From Streptoverticillium olivoreticuli subsp. olivoreticuli (GTDB taxonomy: Bacteria; Actinomycetota; Actinomycetes; Streptomycetales; Streptomycetaceae): a stretch of DNA of 64,000 nt. Positions 10,101-16,656 of this stretch are shown here, one piece after another. Each line of letters opens with the position of its first letter. Position 1 is the stretch's first letter. The translations under genes were made by a program, and so were the position numbers. The notes under the pieces were generated by a model. The model did no database searches, was not told where the DNA came from, and saw nothing but the letters and a program-made list of their open reading frames with translations. Where the stretch lies: NCBI RefSeq assembly GCF_003391135.1, contig NZ_CP031455.1, positions 7,157,501-7,221,500 of the forward strand, in the 5' to 3' direction.

Positions 10101-13100
10101 CCTGGCGGCCGAACTGGCCGGGTCCGGTGCCTCCGTCACCTGGGCGGCGTGCGACGTGGCCGACCGGGAGGCGCTGGCCGCCGTCCTGGCGGACGTCCCG
10201 GCCGCGCACCCGCTGACCGCCGTGGTGCACACCGCCGGTGTGCTCGACGACGGTGTGATCAGCTCGCTGACCCCCGAGCGCGTCGACCACGTCATGCGCC
10301 CGAAGGTTGACGCGGCCTGGAACCTGCACGAGCTGACCCGCGAGCTGGACCTGGCGGCGTTCGTCCTCTTCTCGTCGTCCTCCGGCGTCTTCGGCGGCCC
10401 GGGCCAGGGCAACTACGCCGCTGCCAATGCCTTCCTGGACGCTCTCGCCGAGCACCGCAGGGCGCAGGATCTGCCCGCGACCGCCCTTGCCTGGGGTCTG
10501 TGGGCCGGTGGCGGCATGGGCGGCACTCTGGACGAGGCCGACATCACCCGGATGCGGCGCGCCGGCCTGCCGCCGCTGCCGGTGGCCGAGGGCCTGGCCC
10601 TGCTGGACACCGCCCTGCGGGTGCGCGGAGCGGCGTTGGTGCCGATGCGCGTGGACGTGACGGCGCTGCGCGCCGTGGCCGTCTCGGGTGCCATCTCGCC
10701 GCTGCTGCGCGGGCTGGTCCGGGTGCCGGTGCGGCGCGCGGTCGATGCCGGCGCGGCGGGTGCGGGTGAGTCGGGTCTTGTGCAGCGGCTCGCCGGGCTG
10801 AGCCCGGTCGAGCAGGAGCGGATGCTGCTGGATCTGGTCCGTGGTCAGGTGGCGACCGTTCTCGGTTATGCCGGGGCGGAGACTGTCGGTTCGGGTCGGG
10901 CGTTCAAGGAGCTCGGTTTCGATTCGCTGACCGCCGTCGAATTGCGTAATCAGTTGAACGCGGTGACGGGGCTGCGGCTGCCGGCCACGTTGATCTTCGA
11001 TTATCCGGACCCGACCGTCCTCGCCCGCCACCTGCGGACCGAGCTGGCCGGCACCGGCACCGCGGCGCTCGCCCCGGCGCCGGTCGCGGCGGCCGTCGGC
11101 GACGACGAGCCGATCGCCATCGTCGCCATGAGCTGCCGCTACCCGGGCGGGGTGCGCACCCCCGAGGACCTGTGGCAGATGATCTCCGTCGGCAACGACG
11201 GAATCTCGCTCTTCCCCGACAACCGCGGCTGGGACCTGGACGCCCTCTACGACCCGAACCCGGAGACCCAGGGCACCTCCTACGCCCGCGAGGGCGGATT
11301 CCTGCACGACGCCGCCGAGTTCGACCCGGCGTTCTTCGGGATCTCGCCGCGCGAGGCCCTGGCCATGGACCCGCAGCAGCGGTTGCTGTTGGAGACGTCC
11401 TGGGAGGCGTTCGAGCGCGCCGGCATCGACCCGCTGTCGGTGCGCGGCAGCCAGACCGGCGTCTTCGCCGGCGTGATGTACCACGACTACGGCTCGCGGC
11501 TGCACGCCGCGCCGGAGGAGGTCGAGGGCTACCTCGGCACCGGCAGCTCCAGCAGTGTCGTCTCCGGCCGCGTCGCGTACACCTTCGGCCTGGAGGGCCC
11601 GGCCGTCACGGTCGACACGGCCTGCTCCTCGTCGCTGGTCGCCCTGCACCTCGCGGCGCAGGCGCTGCGCAACGGCGAGTGCTCCCTGGCGCTGGCCGGC
11701 GGTGTCACCGTGATGTTCACCCCTGGCACCTTCATCGAGTTCAGCCGCCAGCGCGGGCTCGCCGCCGACGGTCGCTGCAAGTCGTTCGCGGCGGCCGCCG
11801 ACGGCACCGGCTGGGGCGAGGGCGCCGGTGTGCTGCTCCTTGAGCGGCTCTCCGACGCCCGCAAGAACGGCCACGAGGTGCTGGCGATCGTCCGCGGCTC
11901 GGCCGTCAACCAGGACGGTGCGAGCAACGGCCTGACCGCACCCAACGGCCCCTCGCAGCAGCGGGTCATCCGCCAGGCCCTGGCCAACGCGCGGCTCACC
12001 AGCGACCAGGTGGACGCCGTCGAGGCGCACGGCACCGGCACCACCCTGGGCGACCCGATCGAGGCCCAGGCACTGCTGGCCACCTACGGCCAGGACCGCC
12101 CGGCGGAGCGTCCGCTGCTGCTCGGCTCGGTCAAGTCCAACCTCGGCCACACCCAGGCCGCTTCCGGCGTCGCCGGCATCATCAAGATGGTGCTCGCCAT
12201 GCGGCACGAGCTGCTGCCCAAGACGCTGCACGTCGACGAGCCCTCGCCGCACGTGGACTGGACGGCGGGCGCCGTCGAGCTGCTGACGGAGGCCAGGGAG
12301 TGGCCGCGCACCGAGCGCCCGCGCCGGGCCGGCGTCTCCTCCTTCGGCATCAGCGGCACCAACGCGCACGCCATCATCGAGCAGGCCCCCGAGACCGACG
12401 CGACCGAGGCCGAGCCGCACACCCCCGCGGCCGGCACCGGGCTGCCCTTCGTGCCCGTGCTGCTGTCGGCGCGTGGCGAGGACGGGCTGCGGGCCCAGGC
12501 CCAGCGGCTGCGCGCCCACATCGGCGAGCTGACGACGGCCGCGGACGACGACCGCCCGTGGTCCGGCCTGACCGACCTCGGCTACTCGCTGGCCACCACC
12601 CGCGCGGCGCTGGAGCACCGGGCCGCGCTGGTCGCCGCCGACCACGACGAGGTGCTGCGCGCCCTGGACGCGCTGGCGCGCGGCGAGGCCGACCCGGCGC
12701 AGGAGCTGCGCGCGGTGGCGACCGAGGGCAACGTGGCGTTCCTGTTCACCGGACAGGGCAGCCAGCGGCTGGGCATGGGCCGTGAACTGTACGAGTCCTT
12801 CCCGGCGTTCGCGGCGGCGCTGGACGAGGTGTGCGCGCACTTGGACGGGCACCTTGAGCGTCCGTTGAAGGACGTGGTGTTCGGCGATGACGCCGAGCTG
12901 CTGAACCAGACCCGGTACACCCAGCCCGCGTTGTTCGCGGTCGAGGTGGCGCTGTTCCGTCTCGTCGAAGGCTGGGGGCTGAGGCCCGACTTCCTGTCCG
13001 GTCACTCGATCGGTGAGCTGGCCGCTGCCCACGTCGCCGGTGTGCTGTCGCTGGCGGACGCGGCGAAGCTGGTTGCCGCGCGTGGTCGCCTGATGCAGGA

Positions 13101-16100
13101 ACTGCCCGCCGGTGGCGCGATGATCGCGGTGCAGGCGTCGGAGGAGGAGGTTCTTCCGCTGCTGACCGAGCGGGTGAGCATCGCCGCCGTCAACGGCCCG
13201 CAGTCGGTGGTCGTCGCTGGTGACGAGGACGCGGCCCTGGAGATCGCTTCGGCCTTCGAGGCGCAGGGTCGTAAGACCAAGCGCCTCACCGTCAGCCACG
13301 CGTTCCACTCGCCGCACATGGACGGCATGCTCGCCGACTTCCGGAAGCTCACGGAGGGGCTGACCTTCCACGCCCCGAAGATCCCGATCGTCTCCAACCT
13401 GACCGGCGCCGTGGTCGCGGCCGACGAGATCCGGCTGCCGGACTTCTGGGTCCGCCACGTCCGGGAGGCCGTGCGCTTCCACGACGGCGTCCGCGCCCTG
13501 CGCGCGGCCGGTGTGACCACCTTCGTCGAACTCGGCCCGGACGGCGTGCTCTCGGCGATGGCCGAGGAGTGCCTGACCGACGCCGCCGACGTGGCCTTCG
13601 CGCCCGCTCTGCGCACCGGCCGCCCCGAGGCGCGGACGCTGGCGACCGCCCTGGCCCTGGCCCATGTGCGGGGTGCCGCCATGGACTGGGCGGCGTTCTA
13701 CGCCGGCACCGGCGCGTCCCGCACCACCCTGCCCACCTACGCCTTCCAGCGCCGGCGCTACTGGCTGGACGTGGGCATCTCCGCCGAGGACGTGGCGTCC
13801 GCGGGCCTGGGGACGGCGGACCACCCGCTGCTGGGTGCGGCGGTCGAACTGCCCGACACCGGCGGCTTCGTCTTCACCGGCCGGCTGTCGCTGCGCAGCC
13901 ACCCCTGGCTGGCCGACCACGCCGTCATGGACACCGTGCTGCTGCCGGGCACGGCCTTCGTCGAGCTGGCGCTGCGTGCCGGCGAGGAGGCCGGCTGCGA
14001 CAGCGTCGAGGAGCTGACCCTCCAGGCGCCGCTGGTCCTGCCCGAACGGGGCGCCGTGCAACTGCGGCTGGAGCTGGCCGCCGCCGACGAGGCCGGGCGG
14101 CGGGCGCTGAGCCTGCACTCTCGCCGCGAGGAGGCGGACGCCGACGAGCTGTGGACCCGGCACGCGACCGGCTTCCTGGCCCCCGGCGCTGCGGCCCCCG
14201 CCGAGCCCCTCCCGGCCGAGTGGCCGCCCGCCGGGGCGACCGCCGTCGACACCGCCGACTTCTACGCGGGCGCTGCCGCCGCCGGACTCGGCTACGGCCC
14301 GGTGTTCCAGGGCCTGACGGCCGCCTGGCGCAGCGGCGAGGAGCTGTACGCCGAGGTCCGGCTGCCGCAGGGCTTCGAGACCCAGGCGGGCGAGTTCGGG
14401 ATGCACCCGGCGCTGCTGGACTCGGCGCTGCACGCGCTGGGCCTGGACGGCTCCGGCGAAGGCGCACGGCTGCCGTTCGCCTGGACCGGGGTGCGGCTGC
14501 ACGCCGCCGGTGCCGCGGGCCTGCGGGTCCGGCTGCGGCCGGCCGGCGGTGGCGTGGCGCTCGAGCTCGCCGACTCCACCGGCGCGCCCGTGGCGTCCAT
14601 CGACCAACTGGTACTGCGCCCGGTCTCGGCCGAGCAGCTGGACGCCTCGCGCACCGCGCACCACGAGTCGCTGTTCCGGCCCGTGTGGACGCCGCTGGCG
14701 CTGCCCGCCGAGCAGACCGGCGAGGTCCCCCTCGGCCGGCGCTGGGTGGCGCTGGGCGGCGAGCCGTTCGCGGTCGCCGGCCGGACCCTGGACGGCTACG
14801 CCGACCTGGCGGCACTGGCCGCCGACGGCACCGCCCCGGATGTGGTCTTCGTCCCACTGGCCGCGGCCGGCACCGGACCGCAGCTGCCCGCCGCCGCCCG
14901 TGCCGCCGCCCGTGCCGCCCTGGAGCTGGTGCAGGGCTGGGTGGCGGACCCCCGGTTCGACGACGCGCGCCTGGTGTTCGTCACCCGCGGCGCGGTCGCG
15001 GCCCGCGACGGCGAGGAGCTCACCGACCCGGCCCACGCCGCCGTGTGGGGCCTGGTCCGCTCGGCCCAGTCGGAGAACCCCGGACGCCTCGTCCTGGTCG
15101 ACACCGACGCCACCGACGCCTCCCACCGGGCCCTGCCCGCGGCGTTGGCCACCGACGAGCCGCAGCTCGCGCTGCGCTCCGGCGCCGCCCACTCCTTCCG
15201 GCTGGCCCGTGTCCCGGCCCACGACACCGACTCCGCCCCGGAGTTCGACTCGTCCGGCACGGTCCTGCTGACCGGCGCGAGTGGCACCCTGGGCACCCTG
15301 TTCGCCCGCCACCTGGTGGCCGAGCGTGGCGTGCGGCACCTGCTGCTGGTGAGCCGTCGCGGTGGAGCCGCTCCGGGTGCGGAGGAGCTCGCGGCCGAAC
15401 TCGGCGCTCTGGGCGCCGAGGTGACGTGGGCGGCGTGTGACGTGGCCGACCGGGATGCTCTCGCCGATGTCATCGGCGCGATCCCGGCCGAGCACCCGCT
15501 GACCGGTGTGGTGCACACGGCCGGTGTGCTGGACGACGGTGTGATCGGCTCGCTCACCGGCGAGCGGCTCGACGCGGTGCTGCGCCCCAAGGTGGACGCC
15601 GCGTGGAACCTGCACGAGCTGACCCGCGATCTCGACCTGTCCGCGTTCGTACTGTTCTCCTCCGCCGCCGGCGTGTTCGGTGGCGCGGGTCAGGCCAACT
15701 ACGCGGCGGCCAACACCTTCCTGGACGCGCTGGCGCAGCACCGCGCCGCCCGCGGCCTGCCCGCCACCTCACTGGCCTGGGGCCTGTGGGAGGCGGCCGG
15801 CGGCATGGCGGGCAGCCTGGACGAGTCCGACGTGACCCGGATGCGGCGCGGCGGCTACGCGCCGCTGTCGCAGGGCGAGGGCCTGGCCCTGTTCGACCTG
15901 TCCGGCGCGTCGGCCGAGCCGGTGCTGGTCCCGATCGGGCTCGACACCAGGGCGCTGCGCGCCCAGGCCGCCGCCGGGATGCTGCCCACGCTGCTGCGCG
16001 GCCTGGTCCGCACCCCCGCGCGGCGCGCCGCGGAGACGCCCGGCACCACCGCCGAAGCCACCGCCACCGGCTCGCTCACCGAGCGGCTGGCCGGGCTGTC

Positions 16101-16593
16101 GGAGGCCGAGCGCGACCGCGAACTCATGGAACTGGTACGGACGCACGTCGCGGCCGTCCTCGGCTACGCCGGGCCGGACGGCGTCGACGCCGGACGGGGC
16201 TTCCTCGACCTGGGCTTCGACTCGCTCACCGCCGTGGACCTGCGCAACCGACTGGGCGCGGCCGCCGGGCTGCGGCTGCCGGTCACGCTGATCTTCGACT
16301 ACCCGACGCCCACCGCACTCGCCGGATACCTGCGCGAGGAACTCGGGGTGGACGGCGCGGACTCCGCGCTCCCGCCCGTACACGCAGAACTCGACAAGCT
16401 CGAGACGATCCTCTCCAAGATCGGCCCGGACGACGTCGAACGCCCCGGAATCGCCGCCCGCCTGCGCGATCTCCTGTCGAAGTGGAATGAAACGCAAAGT
16501 GCAACGGACAGCGCCGCCGAGGACCGCGAAATCCAGTCCGCGACCGCAGACGAGATCTTCGATCTGCTCGATGACGAGCTCGGGCTCAACTGA
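1114..16593 (+). CDS. Type I modular PKS, three modules (KR; DH-KR; DH-KR)
   Basis: A 5,159-residue polyketide synthase carrying three extension modules. Start ATG 1114 is the first in-frame start after an in-frame TAA at 1111-1113, and it begins with the usual N-terminal docking coiled coil (MANEETLRDYLK, about residues 1-33). Domain order: KS 34-461, AT ~567-912, dimerization element ~927-985, KR ~990-1455, ACP ~1470-1560; KS 1582-2009, AT ~2110-2454, DH ~2473-2749, KR to ~3163, ACP ~3220-3312; KS 3332-3759, AT ~3873-4219, DH ~4236-4509, KR to ~4916, ACP ~4986-5079; C-terminal docking domain ~5086-5159 ending with motif EIFDLLDDELG. All three ATs are malonyl-type (GHSIG, HAFH). All three KRs have the DD of the B-type LDD motif and an intact Lys-Ser-Tyr-Asn set. 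Predicted output: one hydroxyl, then two conjugated trans double bonds. The next gene starts 63 bases later, so they are probably co-transcribed. Confidence 0.97.
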   Translation: MANEETLRDYLKLVTADLHQTRLRLHAAEAKNHDPIAIVGIGCRYPGGVRSAEDLWRVVSEGVDAVSDFPVDRGWNVETMYHPDPDHPGTSYVHEGGFVDGIADFDPSVFGISPREALGMDPQQRMLLETSWEAFERAGIDPTSVRGQQIGVFVGTSNHDYLAAILSSTENFEGYFGTGNAASVASGRLSYTFGLEGPAATVDTACSSSLVALHLAVQALRNNECTMALAGGATLMCAPGVFVDYSKMRGLALDGRSKPFAPEADGFCLGEGVGVLLVERLSDAQRKGHPVLAVVRGTAVNQDGASNGLTSPNGPSQQRVILQALANARLTPDEVDAVEAHGTGTALGDPIEADALLATYGQSRPEGRPLLLGSVKSNIGHAQAGAGVGGIIKTVMALKHGVLPKTLHLTEPTPHVDWSSGDIELLTETREWPETGRPRRAGVSSFGMSGTNAHTIIEQAPAVEEPADTAAPAPVRPPLTPVVLSGKDQGALRAQAAQLHAHLTSGRSTADLADIGYSQAVTRPALDRRAAVVAADHDELLAGLAALAEGQNHPALTEGLAAEGKLAFLFTGQGSQRLGMGRELYETHPVFAKALDDVCAQLDRFLEQPLKDVLFGDDKELLNRTGYTQPALFAVEVALFRLVESWGLRPDFLAGHSIGELAAAHVAGVLSLTHAAALVAARSQLMQQLPSGGAMVAVQASEDEVLPLLTERVSIAAVNGPMSVVVAGDEDAALQLAAAFEEQGRKTKRLTVSHAFHSPHMDAMLDDFRAVAERLTYQAPQIPIVSNLTGDLVSAEEITTADFWVRHVREAVRFLDGIRALETRGVTTFVELGPGGVLSAMGQDCPATTRANAMAFVPALRDDRPEARTLAQALAQAHVRGVAVDWSTFYAGTGADRVDLPTYAFQRQRFWPSDPFADMGDAADGGTGALSATDARFWEVVHSEDLAALVDTLGIDGDQPLSAVLPALSAWRRRHHDRSTVDGWRYRTTWKPLTGAQPSLLTGTWLVVTPAGAADSLWPAESVRMLTERGVRVAQLAVDATSADRTDLAERLRAALPEGTTPAGVLSLLGLDERPHADHPELGAGLAGTVALVQALGDAEIDAPLWAVTRGAVSTGRSDRLTSAAQAQLWGLGRTVGHEHPERWGGLIDLPEAADERTLGRFAEALSGLGDEDHLAIRPQGVFVRRLTRAPHTGTTDEARPVRGTALVTGGTGALGAHVARWLVGQGAEHLLLTSRRGADAPGAAELREELAALGAEVTIAACDVADRDALAGLLASIPEQYPLTTVVHAAGIIDDGVLDAQTPARLAAVLRPKATAALHLHELTRELDLTAFVLFSSMAATFGAAGQANYTAANACLDALAEQRRAEGLHAVSLAWGAWAEGGMATDELVAERLRLSGLPALAPEFATAALRTALDLDETFSLVVDIDWDRFAPGLTAIRPNPLVADLPEARQALEAARTADGNGSDDASFAQRLAAAATEEEREALALDFVRTQVAVVLGHSGPESVEPTRAFRDLGFDSLTAVEIRNLLGSLTGLRLPATIIFDYPTPVILAEFLQDELVGSRPVAAAPAVATAAVDDDPIAIVAMSCRFPGGVTTPEELWKLLISGQDAVTGFPADRGWDLDALYDPESGAENTTYVREGGFLHDAADFDPAFFGISPREALAMDPQQRLLLETSWEAFERAGIAPGTLRGRQVGVFAGTNGQDYLPVILAAPGGSEGFMGTGNAASVMSGRVSYALGLEGPAVTVDTACSSSLVALHWAIQALRAGECELALAGGITVMSTPGNFIDFSRQRGLASDGRIKAFAAGADGTGWGEGVGMLLVERLSDAQRNGHPVLAIVRGSAINQDGASNGLTAPNGPSQQRVIRQALANAGLSAAEVDAVEAHGTGTTLGDPIEAQALLATYGQEHAPEQPLYLGSIKSNFGHTQAAAGVAGIIKMVLALQHGTLPQTLHVDAPSPHVDWSAGEIALLTEATEWPETGRPRRAAVSSFGISGTNAHTIIEQAPVTEDQTVAPGHAPTVLPVLLSARTDEGLRAQAERLRTHLTEAPDAALADVGYSLATQRVAFEERAALVVADRDALLAGLEALAHGESAAGLVTGSADGGKTAFLFTGQGSQRLGMGRELYDSFPVFADVLDEVCAHLDGHLERPLKDVVFGEDAAALDRTGFTQPALFAVEVALFRLVEAWGVKADFLSGHSIGELAAAHVAGVLSLADAAKLVAARGRLMQELPAGGAMIAVQASEDEVLPLLTEGVSIAALNGPQSVVIAGDEEAALAIAASFEAQGRKTKRLTVSHAFHSPRMDGMLDDFRAVAEGLSYEAPRIPIVSNLTGALVSAEEITSPEFWVRHVREAVRFLDGVRALEAQNVTTFVELGPDGVLTAMGQECVQGENVAFVSALRKDRGEAGSLVAAVARAYARGLAVDWAAYFAGTGAARVDLPTYAFQRERYWPKVSSLYLGDVTALGLGEAGHPLLGASAELPDADGVLFTSRLALSTHPWLAGHTIMDTVLLPGTAFVELAIRAGDQVGCPHLEELTLEAPLVLPGQGGVQLRLWVGAADESGRRPLSLHSRLEDLPAEEPWTRHASGVLAAADDQPRPAFELSVWPPADAVEVELGDRYAGLLDIGFAYGPDFQGLRQAWRRDGEIFAEVRLPEETQEEAGRFGLHPALLDSALHAIGIGGLGVSDDTGRLPFAWSGVSLYASGASALRVHLAPVGAESVRLELADTTGAPVAAVESLGLRPVSAEQLRTAHTTFHESLFHMEWTQVAATEATVAGRWAALGAAGLVGADVSSYADLAALAAAVDAGVRAPEFVLASPGTAGGTDAAAAAHHAAAEALVLAQEWLADQRFADSRLVVLTSGAVAAVPGEPVPDVARAAVWGLLRSAQSENPDRLLLVDLDGREESRRTLPGALAAGESQLALRAGVAYTPRLMRVAVDADIERDFRPAADGTVLVTGASGSLGGLVARHLVGEHGVRHLLLVSRRGGEAPGAEDLAAELAGSGASVTWAACDVADREALAAVLADVPAAHPLTAVVHTAGVLDDGVISSLTPERVDHVMRPKVDAAWNLHELTRELDLAAFVLFSSSSGVFGGPGQGNYAAANAFLDALAEHRRAQDLPATALAWGLWAGGGMGGTLDEADITRMRRAGLPPLPVAEGLALLDTALRVRGAALVPMRVDVTALRAVAVSGAISPLLRGLVRVPVRRAVDAGAAGAGESGLVQRLAGLSPVEQERMLLDLVRGQVATVLGYAGAETVGSGRAFKELGFDSLTAVELRNQLNAVTGLRLPATLIFDYPDPTVLARHLRTELAGTGTAALAPAPVAAAVGDDEPIAIVAMSCRYPGGVRTPEDLWQMISVGNDGISLFPDNRGWDLDALYDPNPETQGTSYAREGGFLHDAAEFDPAFFGISPREALAMDPQQRLLLETSWEAFERAGIDPLSVRGSQTGVFAGVMYHDYGSRLHAAPEEVEGYLGTGSSSSVVSGRVAYTFGLEGPAVTVDTACSSSLVALHLAAQALRNGECSLALAGGVTVMFTPGTFIEFSRQRGLAADGRCKSFAAAADGTGWGEGAGVLLLERLSDARKNGHEVLAIVRGSAVNQDGASNGLTAPNGPSQQRVIRQALANARLTSDQVDAVEAHGTGTTLGDPIEAQALLATYGQDRPAERPLLLGSVKSNLGHTQAASGVAGIIKMVLAMRHELLPKTLHVDEPSPHVDWTAGAVELLTEAREWPRTERPRRAGVSSFGISGTNAHAIIEQAPETDATEAEPHTPAAGTGLPFVPVLLSARGEDGLRAQAQRLRAHIGELTTAADDDRPWSGLTDLGYSLATTRAALEHRAALVAADHDEVLRALDALARGEADPAQELRAVATEGNVAFLFTGQGSQRLGMGRELYESFPAFAAALDEVCAHLDGHLERPLKDVVFGDDAELLNQTRYTQPALFAVEVALFRLVEGWGLRPDFLSGHSIGELAAAHVAGVLSLADAAKLVAARGRLMQELPAGGAMIAVQASEEEVLPLLTERVSIAAVNGPQSVVVAGDEDAALEIASAFEAQGRKTKRLTVSHAFHSPHMDGMLADFRKLTEGLTFHAPKIPIVSNLTGAVVAADEIRLPDFWVRHVREAVRFHDGVRALRAAGVTTFVELGPDGVLSAMAEECLTDAADVAFAPALRTGRPEARTLATALALAHVRGAAMDWAAFYAGTGASRTTLPTYAFQRRRYWLDVGISAEDVASAGLGTADHPLLGAAVELPDTGGFVFTGRLSLRSHPWLADHAVMDTVLLPGTAFVELALRAGEEAGCDSVEELTLQAPLVLPERGAVQLRLELAAADEAGRRALSLHSRREEADADELWTRHATGFLAPGAAAPAEPLPAEWPPAGATAVDTADFYAGAAAAGLGYGPVFQGLTAAWRSGEELYAEVRLPQGFETQAGEFGMHPALLDSALHALGLDGSGEGARLPFAWTGVRLHAAGAAGLRVRLRPAGGGVALELADSTGAPVASIDQLVLRPVSAEQLDASRTAHHESLFRPVWTPLALPAEQTGEVPLGRRWVALGGEPFAVAGRTLDGYADLAALAADGTAPDVVFVPLAAAGTGPQLPAAARAAARAALELVQGWVADPRFDDARLVFVTRGAVAARDGEELTDPAHAAVWGLVRSAQSENPGRLVLVDTDATDASHRALPAALATDEPQLALRSGAAHSFRLARVPAHDTDSAPEFDSSGTVLLTGASGTLGTLFARHLVAERGVRHLLLVSRRGGAAPGAEELAAELGALGAEVTWAACDVADRDALADVIGAIPAEHPLTGVVHTAGVLDDGVIGSLTGERLDAVLRPKVDAAWNLHELTRDLDLSAFVLFSSAAGVFGGAGQANYAAANTFLDALAQHRAARGLPATSLAWGLWEAAGGMAGSLDESDVTRMRRGGYAPLSQGEGLALFDLSGASAEPVLVPIGLDTRALRAQAAAGMLPTLLRGLVRTPARRAAETPGTTAEATATGSLTERLAGLSEAERDRELMELVRTHVAAVLGYAGPDGVDAGRGFLDLGFDSLTAVDLRNRLGAAAGLRLPVTLIFDYPTPTALAGYLREELGVDGADSALPPVHAELDKLETILSKIGPDDVERPGIAARLRDLLSKWNETQSATDSAAEDREIQSATADEIFDLLDDELGLN
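1213..5850 (+). other. PKS module: KS-AT(malonyl)-KR-ACP, leaves a hydroxyl
   Basis: KS 1213-2496 has Cys 1729-1731 in TACSSS and the two His motifs EAHGTGT and KSNIGH. The AT begins near 2812, with Ser 3082-3084 in GHSIG and HAFH at 3373-3384, indicating malonyl-CoA. There is no DH. Instead a dimerization element (DARFWE, near 3912) precedes the KR, as is usual for KR-only modules. The catalytic KR half starts near 4720 with TGGTGALG. Its stereo motif reads IIDD instead of LDD; the diagnostic second Asp is kept, so B-type is expected. Ser, Tyr and Asn (FSSMAA, NYTAAN) are intact. ACP Ser is at 5677-5679. Confidence 0.93.
5857..11090 (+). other. PKS module: KS-AT(malonyl)-DH-KR-ACP, makes a double bond
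   Basis: KS 5857-7140 has active Cys 6373-6375. AT ~7441-8473 has GHSIG Ser 7714-7716 and malonyl motif HAFH. DH starts near 8530; its catalytic His is 8626-8628 and catalytic Asp 9130-9132 (HPALLDSALH). The His motif reads HTIMDTVLLP, with Asp (8638-8640) where HxxxGxxxxP has Gly. The catalytic KR starts near 9970, has LDD, and Tyr 10414-10416 in GNYAAAN, with FSSSSG upstream. ACP Ser is 10924-10926. No ER. The AT coding sequence is almost identical to that at 23614-24523. Confidence 0.93.
7501..8350 (+). repeat. Near-identical AT block, copy A (partner 23674-24523)
   Basis: The DNA of this AT matches 23674-24523 almost base for base at a constant offset of 16,173, including unusual T-ending codons (catcttgagcgtccgttg). 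Differences are scattered single codons, such as GCG/TCG before the TGGGGTGTG segment. The flanking sequence diverges more and is richer in G and C at third positions. This indicates recent duplication or gene conversion between modules. Confidence 0.85.
11107..16593 (+). other. PKS module: KS-AT(malonyl)-DH-KR-ACP plus C-terminal docking
   Basis: KS 11107-12390 has Cys 11623-11625. AT ~12730-13770 has GHSIG Ser 13006-13008 and HAFH. The DH has His 13918-13920 in HAVMDTVLLP (Asp replaces the motif Gly) and Asp 14419-14421. The KR from ~15256 has LDD and Tyr 15700-15702. ACP Ser is 16222-16224. The last ~74 residues (from ~16370) are the docking tail, with helices around AELDKLETIL and LRDLLSKWNE and a final acidic helix. 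Predicted output is a trans double bond from malonyl-CoA. Confidence 0.93.
15270..15720 (+). repeat. Near-identical KR block, copy A (partner 20889-21339)
   Basis: The catalytic KR core here matches 20889-21339 at a constant offset of 5,619, with only a few base changes. The two copies sit in adjacent modules of two different genes, so copying has crossed the gene boundary at 16594-16656. Confidence 0.85.
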
Positions 16594-16656
16594 CCAGCTC
16601 CACGTGAGCTTTCGGAACTCTTAAGTCTTAAGTACGTGGGGATGGCGGAAATGGCT
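16594..16656 (+). promoter_or_regulatory. Intergenic spacer with tandem CTTAAGT repeat
   Basis: A 63-base gap between two PKS genes. It holds a perfect tandem duplication CTTAAGTCTTAAGT at 16620-16633, conspicuous in this GC-rich DNA, and a CACGTG at 16601-16606. I see no convincing promoter and no terminator stem, so read-through from the upstream gene is likely. A weak ribosome-binding candidate GCGGAA at 16645-16650 lies 6 bases before GTG 16657. Confidence 0.4.

Noticed and set aside
1075..15741. A 4,888-codon open frame on the minus strand opposite the three-module PKS, and similar minus-strand frames at 16621-26634, 33052-38154, 47739-59198 and 59826-63920
   Set aside because: These are shadows of GC-rich codon usage: their translations are Gly/Arg/Gln/Val-rich with no recognisable domains and repeat wherever PKS domains repeat. 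The plus strand encodes unmistakable KS-AT-DH-KR-ACP proteins.
16601..16606. CACGTG palindrome as a regulatory operator
   Set aside because: A six-base palindrome in GC-rich DNA is expected often by chance, and no second site or promoter accompanies it.
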